Below are positions 52,600 through 62,550 of a stretch of DNA of 64,000 nt, piece after piece. This DNA comes from Erinaceus europaeus. Its lineage: Eukaryota; Chordata; Mammalia; Eulipotyphla; Erinaceidae. Numbering within the stretch: the stretch's first letter is position 1; each line of letters opens with the position of its first letter. The position numbers were made by a program, and so were the translations under genes. Location of the stretch: contig NC_080168.1 of NCBI RefSeq assembly GCF_950295315.1, positions 66,721,254 to 66,785,253 on the forward strand. The letters are read 5' to 3'. The notes beneath the pieces are model-generated. The model worked only from the letters and a program-made list of their open reading frames with translations. It was not told the origin of the DNA and did no database searches.

Positions 52600-52742
52600 G
52601 ATTTATTTTAATGAAAGAGGTATAGGAAGAGAGACCAGAGCCCTGCTGAGCCCTGGTTGCTGGTGGTGCTGGGGATGGAACCTGGAAACTCAGAGTCTCA
52701 GGCAGGAGAGTCTTTTGCAGAACCCCTGTGCTGTCTCCCCAG
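52600..52742 (-). mobile_element. SINE-C copy
   Basis: Antisense full-length SINE-C. Confidence 0.85.
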
Positions 52743-52824
52743 AAACTGCAGCCACTGCAGCCTTCTCCATCTCCTCCCTCTCTCCTCCTTCCTCTCCTCC
52801 TCTTCTTCCTCTTCCTTATTTTTC

Positions 52825-52935
52825 CCAGATCCCTGCTGAGCTCTGGCTGCTGATGGTGCTGGGGACTGAACCTGGACCTCCAGCATCTCAGGCAGGAGAA
52901 TCTTGCAGAACCCCTGTGCTGTCCTCCCAGCCCCC
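52825..52935 (-). mobile_element. SINE-C copy
   Basis: Antisense SINE-C preceded by a pyrimidine-rich tail (52765-52825). Confidence 0.8.
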
Positions 52936-53742
52936 AAGAAGCTTTCTGAGGAGCCTTGCCCAGCCCCACCTAGTGGTGCTGGGTTGGCCTCCCTGGGGAG
53001 CCCCGTACCTGCCTTCTGTCCCCTCCCCACCTGACCCACCATTTGCAACAGTGACAGCAGAGTGAGGTGGGTCTGGGTGTCGGGGCTGGATGCAGTGCAG
53101 CACTGGGTGTCACCCCGCATGGGGTGAGGACTCTGGAGGAGGGTGTCTGGGATGCGGGGGCGGGGAGGGGGGCATGCGGAAGGAACTAGAGGCCCTTGTG
53201 ATTCCGGGGGTATAGGAGCATCAGCTGGGTGATGCTTGTCAGCTGGGCTTCTGGTAAGTTCCTGGTGACTAAAAAATAAATAAATGAAAAGCCCTCAGGT
53301 GCCTTAGCCCTGCTTTTCCAGGATAGCCCAGCTGGAGGGGGGACGGCGGTCACCCCCAGGCCTTGTGAAATGGCAGGGCCAGTGGGGCCGGTGGTGTGGA
53401 AAGCAGCCTTGCACAGCCCTCACCCCGAGGTGATGAAAGGCCTGTCGCTGTCACTTCCCGAAGCATTGTCCACAGCCGGCCCCAGGGACCACAGGTGGCC
53501 GTAGACCGCTGCTGCCTACCAGGAAGGGCAGCATGAGGAGTGAGGTCAGGAGACCCTGCCGGATGCCCACATGGGGGGCTGTGAGTGCCTGGCATGGGAT
53601 GGAGGCATGCCATGGGGACTGGGGTGTGTGTGTGTATGGGGGTGGGGGTGCTCTGTGCATCTCTGTTCACCCCTTGGCCAGGCCTCAAGCCTGCACTGAA
53701 GGCCCAAGCAGAGTTCTGGGATGTGGGTTTGGTGTAAAACAG
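52936..53742. other. Unique GC-rich sequence
   Basis: Unique. No exon clearly supported. Confidence 0.35.
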
Positions 53743-53790
53743 TGCTCTCTCTTCCTTCCTTCCTTCCTTCCTTTCTCTCTCTCTTTCTTC

Positions 53791-53821
<31 letters not shown>

Positions 53822-53832
53822 TTCTTCCTCCT
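53743..53832. repeat. (TTCC)n/(TTTC)n microsatellite
   Basis: Pyrimidine tetranucleotide array at the tail of the first SINE-C of a series. Confidence 0.95.
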
Positions 53833-53834
53833 TT

Positions 53835-53957
53835 TAATTTTTCCCAGAGCCCTGCTGAGCTCTGGCTGATGATGGTGCTGAGGATGGGACCTGGGACCTC
53901 AGAGCTGCAGGCAGGAGAGCCTCTTTGCAGAACCATTATGCTGTCTCCCAGCCCGAT
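53835..53957 (-). mobile_element. SINE-C copy, first in tandem series
   Basis: Antisense SINE-C. First of four to five same-orientation copies. Confidence 0.85.
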
Positions 53958-54107
53958 TACTACCACTACCACTACTATTTATCATTATTTTCCCCAGAGC
54001 CCTGCTCAGCTCTGGCTGCTGCTGCTGCTGAGAATTGAACCTGAGACCTCAGAACCTCAGGCTGGAGAGTCATTTTTGCAGAGCCATTATGTTCAATTTT
54101 CTCAGCC
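53958..54107 (-). mobile_element. SINE-C copy, second in series
   Basis: Antisense SINE-C with an ACT-repeat in its tail. Confidence 0.85.
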
Positions 54108-54286
54108 CATTTTTTAATTTTAAAAATTATTCATTTACTTTTAATGAGAGATGCAGAGAGAAAGAGAGACCAGAACACTCACTGCTGAGCTCTGGCTGAT
54201 GGTGATGCTGGTGATTGAACCTGGGGCCTCAGAGCCTCAGGCACAGGGGAGTCTTTTGCAGAACCAGTGGGCTGTCTCCCCAGCCC
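54108..54286 (-). mobile_element. SINE-C copy, third in series
   Basis: Antisense SINE-C with a purine-rich tail. Confidence 0.85.
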
Positions 54287-54400
54287 TGTTGTTGTTGTTG
54301 TTGTTGTTCTTAATTTACCCCAGAACCCTACTCAGTGCTGGCTGATGGTGGTGCTGGGGATTGAACCTGGGCCCTCAGAGCCTCAGGCAGGAGAGTCTTT
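54287..54400 (-). mobile_element. SINE-C copy, fourth in series
   Basis: Antisense SINE-C with a (TTG)n tail. Confidence 0.85.
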
Positions 54401-54508
54401 TTCTTTGTAATACATTATTTCTTCACTTAATGGGGATTGAACCTGAGACCTCAGAGTGTCAGGCATCAGAGTCCTGTCCATAACCATTATGCAGCCACAC
54501 TGGTCCAT
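54401..54508 (-). mobile_element. SINE-C fragment, fifth in series
   Basis: Antisense fragment (gggattgaacctgagacctc to ataaccattatgcag). Confidence 0.6.
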
Positions 54509-54511
54509 GCT

Positions 54512-54635
54512 TTTTTTGTTTTTAATTTTTTTATTTATAAAATGGAGATATTGACAACCATAGGATAAGAGAGTTACAATTCCACACAGTTCCCACCACC
54601 AGAACTCTATGTCCCACCCCCACCCCCTTGAATGG
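54512..54635 (-). mobile_element. L1 3' end fragment
   Basis: Antisense L1-like terminus: ccataggataagagagttac and cacagttcccaccaccagaa. Confidence 0.6.
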
Positions 54636-54639
54636 TCCT

Positions 54640-54664
54640 TGTTTTATTTATTTTGATGGGAGAA

Positions 54665-54743
<79 letters not shown>

Positions 54744-54861
54744 CACTAGAGAGACCAGAGCCCTGCTGAGCTCTGGTTGATGGTGGTGCTGGGGGTTGAA
54801 CCTGGGACCTCAGAGCCTCAGGCAGGAGAGTCTGCAGAACCATCATGCTGTCTCCTCAGCC
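54640..54861 (-). mobile_element. SINE-C copy with expanded tail
   Basis: Antisense SINE-C whose tail contains (AT)14 and (AG)n arrays. Confidence 0.85.
54667..54733. repeat. (AT)n(AG)n compound microsatellite
   Basis: AT units at 54667-54694, then AG units to 54733. Confidence 0.95.
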
Positions 54862-55596
54862 TATGCTTTTTTTCTCTTTTCCCCAACCAGCAGTGTTGGG
54901 GGAATGACCTTCCTTATGTGGGTGCTGCTCCTGGGAGTAGGACTGCTCCCATGCTGTCCTTAGCTCCCTGAACTCTGTCCTCAAGGTTCCCACCCAAGGT
55001 CCTACCTGCCTATTTTTGGAACCCCTCATCACCCTCTCTGGGTCCTTCTGTGCTGAGGGGGGGGACATTCCCTCCTTCCTGAGACCTTGGGCTCAGGGAG
55101 TTGGGTGTTGGGAGTCTAAGTGCCCAGCTTCTCTGTGCCCTCTTCCATCTGCTCCACTTGACCTGGGTGGCCACTCATAGACCTATCCTGACATCCCTTC
55201 CTGATGAGTGGCCTCCTGCCCAAGGCAGGCTGGACCTCAGGGTATGGGCACACTTTTCCTTGGAACAGAGACGTAAGTGTGGGGTTTCCTCTCTCTCTCT
55301 CTCTGGTGACAGGTGTGATCTGACACATGGCTGAGATCAGAGGGCACCCCAGCTGGGCTAGAAGCCACAGCTGCACTTGGTCTCAGGTCCCCCCCCCCAC
55401 CTGCTTGAGTGTCTCCTCCGAGCCTGCTCACGGGGGCCCAGGGACAAACTAGCCCCAGGTCCTCTCATCCATAGCTGAGAGCTGGGGAGGCCACAGGTGT
55501 ACCTGGCACCCAGCAAACAGTCACCTCGGCCACCTCTAGTCCCCAGGAAGAGTTTCTACACGGTGGGAGGGGTGGTGGTCGGTGACCTCGTGTGAC
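54862..55596. other. Unique sequence
   Basis: Unique. No exon supported. Confidence 0.35.
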
Positions 55597-55608
55597 AGAA
55601 GTCACACC

Positions 55609-55892
55609 TTGGGAGTCGGGCGGTAGCGCAGCGGGTTAAGTGCACATGGCGCTAAGCCCAAGGACCAGCATAAGGATCCCGGTTCAAGCCCCCGGCTCCC
55701 CACCTGCAGGGGAGTCGCTTTACGGGCGGTGAAGCAAGTTTGTAGGTGTCTTTCTCTCCCCATCTGTCTTTCCCTCCTCTCCCCATTTCTCTCTGTCCTA
55801 TCCAACAACGATGACATCAACAGCAACAACAATAATAACTACAACAATAAAAACAACAAGGGCAACAAAAGCTAATAAATAAATAAATAAAA
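55609..55892 (+). mobile_element. SINE-B copy, full length
   Basis: Sense SINE-B with a perfect 12-bp target duplication (agaagtcacacc) at 55597-55608 and 55893-55904. Confidence 0.93.
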
Positions 55893-55904
55893 AGAAGTCA
55901 CACC

Positions 55905-56246
55905 ATGCCAGCCCTGGATGAGGGCTTGGTGGGCTCCGATCTCAGTTGCGTGGTCGTCACACTCCCTTGCTCCTTGAAGCTGAACTCTCCACTCAGGCTG
56001 ATGCAGAGGGTCTCCAATAAGGAAAAATATCCTCAGACTTCAGCTTATTCTCAGGAAGGTCTGAGAGAGACACAAAAAGTGAGAGTCCTAACTAGAATAG
56101 TCCATTTTTAAAAATAGTTTTGTAATAAATTACACAGAAAGATGTTATTAGTAAGACGCATAGTGGGTCCATCTGGAAAACAAGTTTGGGGTACCAGCAA
56201 AGATACAGATGACACAGGGAAAATACTGGATATCAGGTACATCCTT
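55905..56246. other. AT-richer unique sequence
   Basis: No repeat family or gene recognised. It may be old decayed repeat. Confidence 0.35.
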
Positions 56247-56540
56247 TTTCTTTTTCTTTTTTAAAATATTTATTCCCTTTTGTTGTCCTTGTTGTCTTAT
56301 TGTTGTAGTTATTGTTGTTGTTATTGATGTCACTGTTGTTGGATAGGACAGAGAGAAATGGAGAGAGGAGGGGAAGACAGAGAGAGGGAGAGAAAGATAG
56401 ACACCTGCAGACTTGCTTCACCGCTTGTGAAGCGACTCCTCTGCAGGTGTGGAGCCAGGGACTCAAACCAGTATCCTTATGCCAGCCCCTGCGCTTTGTG
56501 CCACCTGTGCTTAACCCACTGTGTTACCGCCCGACTCCCA
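56247..56540 (-). mobile_element. SINE-B copy, full length
   Basis: Antisense SINE-B. tacatcc flanks are seen on both sides. Confidence 0.87.
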
Positions 56541-56802
56541 GCTACATCCATTTTCTTGGGTCAGGCCCAGTATTTTCACTGTTCTATTAATTGAGCCCCT
56601 GTGGCATTGAGTCAGGGCATGTCTCTGAAAGCTCACAGCCCGCAAAGTCACTGAGGCCTTGGGCCACAGGGTGGTCAGTGTTAGAAGCTGCTGCCCATGG
56701 GCTGCCGTGGTACTTCTGGCCCTGTTAGTGTTTGGTCTCCCATCTCAGAGCTGCTCACTGCTGCTGCCCAGGGGTGCCAGGTGGCTGCCAGAAGTGTTTT
56801 AT
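56541..56802. other. Unique sequence
   Basis: No repeat or gene recognised. Confidence 0.3.
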
Positions 56803-57083
56803 ATTTATTTAATTTTTTAAAACATTTATTTACTCCCTTTTGTTGCCATTGTTGTTATTATTGTTGTTGTTATTGTTGTTGTTGTTGGATAGGACAGAGA
56901 AATGGAGAGAGGAGGGGAAGACAGATGGGGGAGAGAAAGAGAGATACCTGCAGACCTGCTTCACCGCTTGTGAATCGACTCCCATGCAAGTGGGGAGCTG
57001 GGGGTTTGAACCCAGATCCTAACGCCAGTCCTTGAGCTTTGCGCCACATGCGCTTGACCTGCTGCACTACCACCCGACTCCCT
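56803..57083 (-). mobile_element. SINE-B copy
   Basis: Antisense SINE-B, near full length. Confidence 0.87.
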
Positions 57084-57139
57084 ATTTAAAATTTTTTATT
57101 AGTGATAATATTGGTTTACAAAATCATAAGATAACTCGG
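57084..57139 (-). mobile_element. L1 3' end, very short
   Basis: Antisense L1 terminus only (attagtgataatattggttt, acaaaatcataagataac), about 55 bases. Confidence 0.5.
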
Positions 57140-57395
57140 CGGGGGGGGGGCAGGCAGTGGTGCACCTGGTTAAGTGCATATGGTACTAAGCGCAAGGACC
57201 TGCGGAAAGATTTGGATGAAGCAGGTCTGCAGGTGTCTCTCTGTTTCTTTCCCTATCTCCCCCTCCTTTCTCAATTTCTCTCTGTCCTATCTAATAAAAT
57301 GGAAAAAATGGCATCCAGGGCAGTGGATTTGTTGTGCTGGCATGAGCCCCAGTGAAAACCCTGGGGTCAAAAACAAACAAACAAACAAAAACAGG
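57140..57395 (+). mobile_element. SINE-B2 copy with internal deletion
   Basis: Sense copy lacking about 60 bases from the B box to the middle. The 3' module and an (AAAC)n tail are present. Confidence 0.78.
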
Positions 57396-57400
57396 AGTAC

Positions 57401-57497
57401 AGGGGGCTGGGCGGCGGTGCAGTGGGTTAAGCACACACAGTGCAAAGTGCAAGGACCTGTGCAATGATCCTGGTTTGAGCCCCCGGCTCCCCACCTG
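57401..57497 (+). mobile_element. SINE head-only fragment
   Basis: Sense head to B box (ggctgggcggcggtgcagtg to gagcccccggctcccc) and nothing after tccccacctgc. 3' truncation is unusual for retroposition, so a later deletion is likely. Confidence 0.65.
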
Positions 57498-58020
57498 CCA
57501 TGCCCAGGACAGGCAGACTCCTCAGTGAGTCCCCCTGGCTTCCCCTTGACCTTGGAATGGAGCTCTCTCAGCAAGGATGCTCTCCCATTCCATTTCCCCT
57601 TTCACTGCTTCTAAGTGAGGGGATGTGCCCAGCCTTGGTGGGGGAGCAGGAGGCGGCTGGTATGCTGGCTCCTTGCCTGCAGTGCTGACCATGCCTGGTG
57701 CGGGGCTGAAACCTCCTGGTCACGCCCCCCACACACCTGCTCCTTGCGACCTTGGCCGCCCCTCCCCACACTAGCTCAGGTGCCTGTTGTGTGGTGTCAG
57801 TCATTTTGCTTTTGCCCCCTGGGAGGGCTGTAGGGTGGGAGGGGACGCCAGCTCAGGCTGGTGGGGGCAGTCCTCCAGAGCAGGCCCTCGCAGGGAGCTG
57901 CCTGGTCCCCTGGAATGGTCCTGAACCCGGTGTGCTCAGGCCCGCTCCCTTGTCCCCAGGGCCCAGGTGGGAGCTGGGTGCCTCCCTCCCTCCCTGAGTC
58001 CTCCTTCCTTCCTTCGTCCT
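57498..58020. other. Unique GC-rich sequence
   Basis: Unique, upstream of the next candidate start exon. No exon supported. Confidence 0.35.
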
Positions 58021-58025
58021 CTCCA

Positions 58026-58030
58026 CCAAT
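58026..58030 (+). promoter_or_regulatory. Possible CCAAT box
   Basis: ccaatggg lies 40 bases before an ATG in GC-rich DNA, with cccgccc close by. CCAAT boxes usually sit upstream of a start site, so its distance from the ATG is short. Confidence 0.2.
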
Positions 58031-58069
58031 GGGCACCTGCCCCGCCCGGCCTGGAGGAGGGCCGTCGCC

Positions 58070-58251
58070 ATGGCAGCCTCCGCCTGCTCCCTCCCGCTTC
58101 CTCCCCCTGCTCACTGCCGGAGCTCTGGGTCCTCCCGCTGGCGGGAGCAGGCCGGCCGGGCTGGGTCCCGGGGTGCCCGGGCGGGGGCCTTGGGATGGCA
58201 TATGACCTTGGCCACAGTGACAGTCCCTGAGGAGTGGGCAACCTGGAGCAG
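58070..58251 (+). CDS. Candidate first coding exon (weak)
   Basis: The ATG at 58070 has a good Kozak context (gtcgccatggc). The frame is open for 60 codons to a strong donor (ggagcag/gtgagc) at 58251/58252, leaving two bases of a split codon. The peptide is Ala/Ser/Arg/Gly-rich, ending MTLATVTVPEEWATWS. No family is recognised. The nearest acceptor (ttcccctgccag before 58283) would give an intron of about 30 bases, too short, so the partner exon is unknown. Confidence 0.2.
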
Positions 58252-58640
58252 GTGAGCCTTGTCTAATCTGCCTTCCCCTGCCAGGGCTCTGCAGGGTCTT
58301 TCAGGCAGTGCGGCCAACCGGTGCATGTCTCTCATGATTCCCAGGGGAGGGATGGCAGCAGGGGGCCCAGGCTGTGTGGCCTGGCGGGGACCTTGTGGGG
58401 ACAGTGGGCGGGGTGCGGTGGGGCGGGTGGCCTTTGTGTCGGCTGGCGGCGGGTGGCCTGGGCAGCTGGTGGCCGCCTGCGCTGAGGGCTGGAACCATGG
58501 CCACAAGGGCCCCTGTGTCCATTGTGAGGCCAAGTTCAACCCCACAGCCCCCGCAGAGCCACAGGTTGCCCCCCTTGCCCTCCCCACTGACTATAGGACT
58601 GGGAGGGCCCTGCCCCACCCTGGGGTGCCCACCCTGCCCA
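58252..58640. other. GC-rich sequence, frame open on plus strand
   Basis: A plus-strand frame runs from 58259 through 58570 and on into the pyrimidine array. It contains HKGPCVHCEAKFNP. A good acceptor lies at 58282, but no usable donor was found. Coding status is uncertain. Confidence 0.25.
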
Positions 58641-58900
58641 GCCTAACCCTCCCTTGTCCTCCCCTGTCCTTCCCTCTCCTGCCCTCCCCTGCTCAGCTCT
58701 CCCCCGCTCTGCTCTCCTCAGTCCTGTCCTGCCCTCCCCTGCCCTTCTCTCCCCTGCCCTGCCCTGCCCAGCTCTACCCTCCTCCGCCCTGCCCTTCTCA
58801 GTTCTGCCTTGCCCTCCTCTCCTTTACCCGGCCCACATCAGTCCTGCCCTGCCCAGCTCTGCCCTCCTCAGTCCTGCCTTCCCCTCCCCGTGGCCCTGAG
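58641..58900. repeat. Pyrimidine-rich minisatellite
   Basis: Degenerate units of cctgccct, ccctcctcag and tcctgccctgccc. Many cctcag and gctcag strings look like 3' splice sites. Confidence 0.8.
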
Positions 58901-59339
58901 GAGGGGACAGGAACCTTCCCTCAAGGACTCACCACATGTGGCCACCCTCCTGTGGTCCTGCCCCTCCCCCTGACCTGGCCTTCTTATGGGAGAGCAGAAG
59001 TCTCTGCACGTGTTGCTGGGTGCTGGGTGCTGGGTTCTGGGTGCTGGGACTAGCCCTCCTGCCATGAGCACCCTTTCCTTCCCAGCCCTCCTCCACCACC
59101 AGCCCCCCAGCAGTCCTGGAAGTGGGGGTGGATAAAGCCATATGCTGGGCAGCTGTGTTGCCGCCTGACCCCAAGGCCTGGACACCTGTGGGCAGCAACA
59201 GGTCTTGTGGAGGGGGGGTTCCTGACCAACCCCTTGTGAATGTCCGAGTCCCACGTGTCCCTGCCCCGTGCTCGATGTCACCAGAGCTAGGAGCACACTG
59301 AGCATTCTGTGCAGGCTGCCATGGTGCTCCCAGCAAGCT
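58901..59339. other. Unique sequence with short tandem repeat
   Basis: Contains four tggg(t/a)gctgg-like 7- to 8-base units at about 59017-59049. No exon supported. Confidence 0.35.
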
Positions 59340-59514
59340 GAGCTCCATCCTTTCCCTTCTCCTCCTCCCCCCTCCTTCTTCCCTCTTCTTCCACCTTTCC
59401 CTCTTCTCCTCCTCCCCTTCCACCTTGCCCATACCCTCTCCCCCTTCTATTCCCCGTCCTCTTTTCCTTCTCCTCCTCCTCTTCCCTCCCTCTTTCCCTC
59501 CCTCCTCCACACAG
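59340..59514 (+). repeat. Long pyrimidine tract ending in an acceptor
   Basis: About 170 bases of C/T-rich sequence (tcctcctcccc, ccttcc) ending cctcctccacacag. Confidence 0.8.
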
Positions 59515-59808
59515 GGGAACTGGCTCACCCTGGGGTGCGCCATCCTGGGAGTGCTGGGCCTAGATGTACTGTACTCAGGGTGCTCCCTGAGGCTGACACA
59601 AGCAGAGGCCCCCCATCTGCTGCCCTCCATGACTTCCCCAATTGGACAGAGGGGAGGGCCTCACAGCAAGGTCTGTGCTCCACCGGTTGAACTACCACAC
59701 TTACAGTGCCTTTCTGAGACACCACAGCCCTGCCCACCATCCAGGACTCAGGACCTGAGTGCAGGCTCAGAAACTGGGTGCTGTCTTAGGATTTGGGTGC
59801 TGGCTTAG
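59515..59808 (+). CDS. Candidate exon with hydrophobic segment (weak)
   Basis: Directly after a very strong acceptor, the frame opens with GNWLTLGCAILGVLGLDVLY, a plausible membrane span. It continues in Pro/Ser-rich sequence to a stop before the minisatellite. The real 3' border is uncertain, no family is recognised, and the match to a membrane helix could be chance. Confidence 0.15.
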   Translation, partial: GNWLTLGCAILGVLGLDVLYSGCSLRLTQAEAPHLLPSMTSPIGQRGGPHSKVCAPPVELPHLQCLSETPQPCPPSRTQDLSAGSETGCCLRIWVLA

Positions 59809-59942
59809 GAGTTTGGTGCTGGCTTAGGAGTTTGGTGCTGGCTTAGGAGTTGGGTGCTGCTTCAGGAACTGGGTGCTGCCTTGGGGATCTAGGTGCTGCC
59901 TTGGGGATCTGGGTGCTGGCCCAGGAGCTGGGTGCTGTCTGT
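59773..59942. repeat. 20-bp minisatellite
   Basis: About eight degenerate units around ggtgctggcttaggagtttg. The later units change to ggtgctgccttggggatct. Confidence 0.9.
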
Positions 59943-60244
59943 GCAGAGAGGAGAAAGACAGAGCAGGCGCTGCTGTAGTGGTGCCTGTTTTCTGAGCTGT
60001 CCTTAGAGGGTTTGGGACACAGAGGCCCTGACAGGCGTGGTGGGGGCATGGAGAGAGAGTGCCCTCCAGGTCAGCTGGGTCCGTTTCCTTAGAGCCTCGG
60101 GGGAGTCCTTTTCTGGAAGCTGTGCTGCTATTTCAAGTCTGGGACAAATAACAATTCCATTGCTGTGGACACTTCGGGAAAGGAGATATTTCCCCTGACC
60201 TCCTCAAAAGCAGGGCCTGAGAGTGGGAACAGAACGCAGCTGGC
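59943..60244. other. Unique sequence
   Basis: No repeat recognised. An acceptor-like tccgtttccttag near 60093 is not backed by a donor. Confidence 0.3.
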
Positions 60245-60415
60245 CAGGGTAGGCAACCTGGGAGGAGCCAGCATGCCTGGTGAATCCAGGGCAGGGCTTC
60301 CGTGTGAGGCCCTGGGCTCAAGGCCCGTGGCCACCTGGGAGCACCACAAACAACCCTGGGGAAGCTCTGTGCATGATGGGGCAGTGTTGGGCATCTTTCC
60401 TCCTCTAAGCACCTA
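60245..60415 (+). mobile_element. SINE-E copy, old
   Basis: Sense, B-box-like ccctgggctcaaggcccgtg, caccacaaacaaccctgggg and a CT tail. Confidence 0.45.
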
Positions 60416-60489
60416 GAAAAAGACATTTGGTTCTGAGACTGCCCTGTAGGAAAGCGAATATTCGAGGTCTACATGATTAAAAAAAGAAA

Positions 60490-60607
60490 ACAGTTTTCTG
60501 CATAGCACAAGGGTTCTGCACAGAGCCTCTCCTGCCTGAGACTCTGAGGCCTGAGGTTCCATCCCCAGCACCACCATTAGGGCTCAGTAAGGCTCTGGGG
60601 AACACAG
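60490..60607 (+). mobile_element. SINE-C copy
   Basis: Sense SINE-C, full set of blocks with a diverged head. Confidence 0.75.
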
Positions 60608-60674
60608 GTAAACAGGCCTTAACTGTTGACAGCTCTGCCTATATACCACACACGGACATTCCTTAAACACTGTC

Positions 60675-60791
60675 AGGGGCTCAGTGAGATAGCTCAGGGA
60701 ATGGTGTGCTATGTGCTGTGTGTGTACCCCAGGGTCCAGGCTGGTCCCCACTCCCCATGCTGGAGGTGGCTTTGGTGCTATAGATTTTCTT

Positions 60792-60833
<42 letters not shown>

Positions 60834-60875
60834 GCCTTTCAGCCTCTATCTTTAAAATACAAAAGAAAGAATTAT
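60675..60875 (+). mobile_element. SINE-E copy
   Basis: Sense head gctcagtgagatagctcagg, then body, then a (CT)n tail (60796-60828) and an A-rich end. Confidence 0.6.
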
Positions 60876-60883
60876 AAAGCTGA

Positions 60884-61017
60884 GGGGGCTAGGCTGGGGC
60901 ACACCTGGTTGAGTGCACCTGTTACCATGCACAAGGACTGGGGTCTGAGGCCCCACTCCCCCCCTTCAGGGGGAGTGTTCAATTTATCTCTGTCCTGTCC
61001 AATTAAATGTAGTTAAA
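60884..61017 (+). mobile_element. SINE-A copy, shortened
   Basis: Sense head and B box. The centre is deleted and the tail reads ctctgtcctgtccaattaaa. Confidence 0.8.
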
Positions 61018-61194
61018 CAATCTAAACAAACAAAGAACTAGCTAACTGGGGACAGAGGCGGGCTGGAAACTTTGGCTCTCCTTCCAGCCTCTTGCCTTGA
61101 ATGTGGAAGCCAAGGTCTGTGTTCTCTCTCTGTCTTTCTCTGGTAGCACGGGGCCCTCGTGCACATGCTATGTCACCCCCCAGCCACCTATTTT

Positions 61195-61375
61195 TCACTC
61201 TTTTCCACTTCAGACAAAGATAGGGGGAGACACACAGAGAGGGAGAGACATGAGGCCCCTCTGGAACTTCCTCTGCTGCCTTGGTGCCTCTCATGTATTG
61301 CTGGGGCTTAGACTTGGGCTATGTGCACAGTAAAGCACAGGCCCTGCCCAATGAGCTGCTCTCAGCTCCCACAAG
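61195..61375 (-). mobile_element. SINE-E copy, old
   Basis: Antisense, with a purine tail, attgctggggcttagacttg and a caatgagctgctctcagctc head complement. Confidence 0.5.
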
Positions 61376-62117
61376 CTTTTCAACCTCCTGTTTTTTAAAA
61401 ATTATTGTTATCATTATGGTCGAGGGGGAGGGAGCTGACCAGGGGCTGGGTGTCACCGCCTGAGGGCCTGCACGCCAAGTGACAGGTGTGTTCCCCAGCA
61501 GGTGTGGGGCTGAGGGGCCAGTGCTTGTGGCCAGCCCTGGGTGTGTTGGGGTGGGCGGGGCGGGTGGGCGGCAGCTGTGTGAGGCCAGGGTGCTGCACAC
61601 TCTAGCTCTCCGCCACGTGCGGTCCCCATCCAGCCTACGCTCCTCCCAGCGTTCCCTCACCTGTTGCCCCTCCAGCAACCTTGCAGGGCTGCACGCCTCC
61701 TCCTTGGTGCTGTCTGTGGTGTTTCACATGGTCCCGGGCTTGAACCCTGGGCCCTGCATGTAGGAGTTCCATACTTGGCCCTAGGCAAGTTTACTAACCT
61801 TGCCTGATCATTGCCTCCCCCCAGTTTGAGAGCCCCAGCAGCAAACCCCCCCCCCCCGCCACCTGCTTCCCAGTCCTGGCTGCTGGGACTGTGTTCTGGG
61901 GTCCCCAGGCAGAGAGCAGAGACACCCTGGGGCTGGGATGCAGGAAGCTGTGTCTGTGCAGCTGGCAGATCTGTGTTCACAGGAGCTGGGGGCCCGGGCA
62001 CCATGGCGCTGGCCTTTATACAGTGACCACCTTGACACAGTCACTCAGAGCCCACTGCACAGGGGACTGTTTCTGTGTGTACAGAGAGTGTACCTTGTCT
62101 GGTTGGTCAGCAGATTA
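61376..62117. other. Unique GC-rich sequence
   Basis: No gene recognised. It contains a C12 run near 61846-61857. Confidence 0.35.
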
Positions 62118-62345
62118 TTTTTTTTATTTATTGAGGGGACTAATGATTTGCAGTTGACAATAAAATACAGTAGTTTGTACATGTGTAACATTTCCCTGTT
62201 TTCCATATAAGAATTCAACCCCCTTTAGGTCTTCCTCTGCCACCATATTCCAGGGCCTGAACCCTTACCCCCACCCCAGAGACTTTTACTTAGGTGCAAC
62301 ACAACTCCAGTCCAAGTTCTGCTTTTAATTTTCTTATTTTTCAAC
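62118..62345 (-). mobile_element. L1 3' end, second subfamily
   Basis: Antisense: tgcagttgacaataaaatac, cagtagtttgtacatgtgta, ccaccatattccagggcctg, ttttacttaggtgcaacaca. It differs from the 2128/22594 type but shares its last part with about 3040-3105. Confidence 0.6.
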
Positions 62346-62550
62346 TTCTTGTTTTCATTAGTGATTTAATAATGATCAACAAGATTGTGGGATAAGAGGG
62401 GTACAATTCCACACAATTCTCAGCACCAGAGTTCTGTATCCCATCCCCTCTATTGGAAGTTTCCCTATTTATCCCTCTGGGAGCATGGACCAAAATTCTC
62501 TATGGGGAGCAGAAGGTGAGAGGTCTGGCTTCTGTAATTAGGAGGAGCAG
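62346..62550 (-). mobile_element. L1 3' end, first subfamily
   Basis: Antisense: gggataagaggggtacaatt, cagcaccagagttctgtatc, gcatggaccaaaattctcta, ggtctggcttctgtaatta. Confidence 0.65.

Noticed and set aside
58259..59053. 264-codon plus-strand frame
   Set aside because: The second half is the pyrimidine minisatellite, and the first half lacks a usable donor. A 31-base intron to the preceding candidate exon is not possible.
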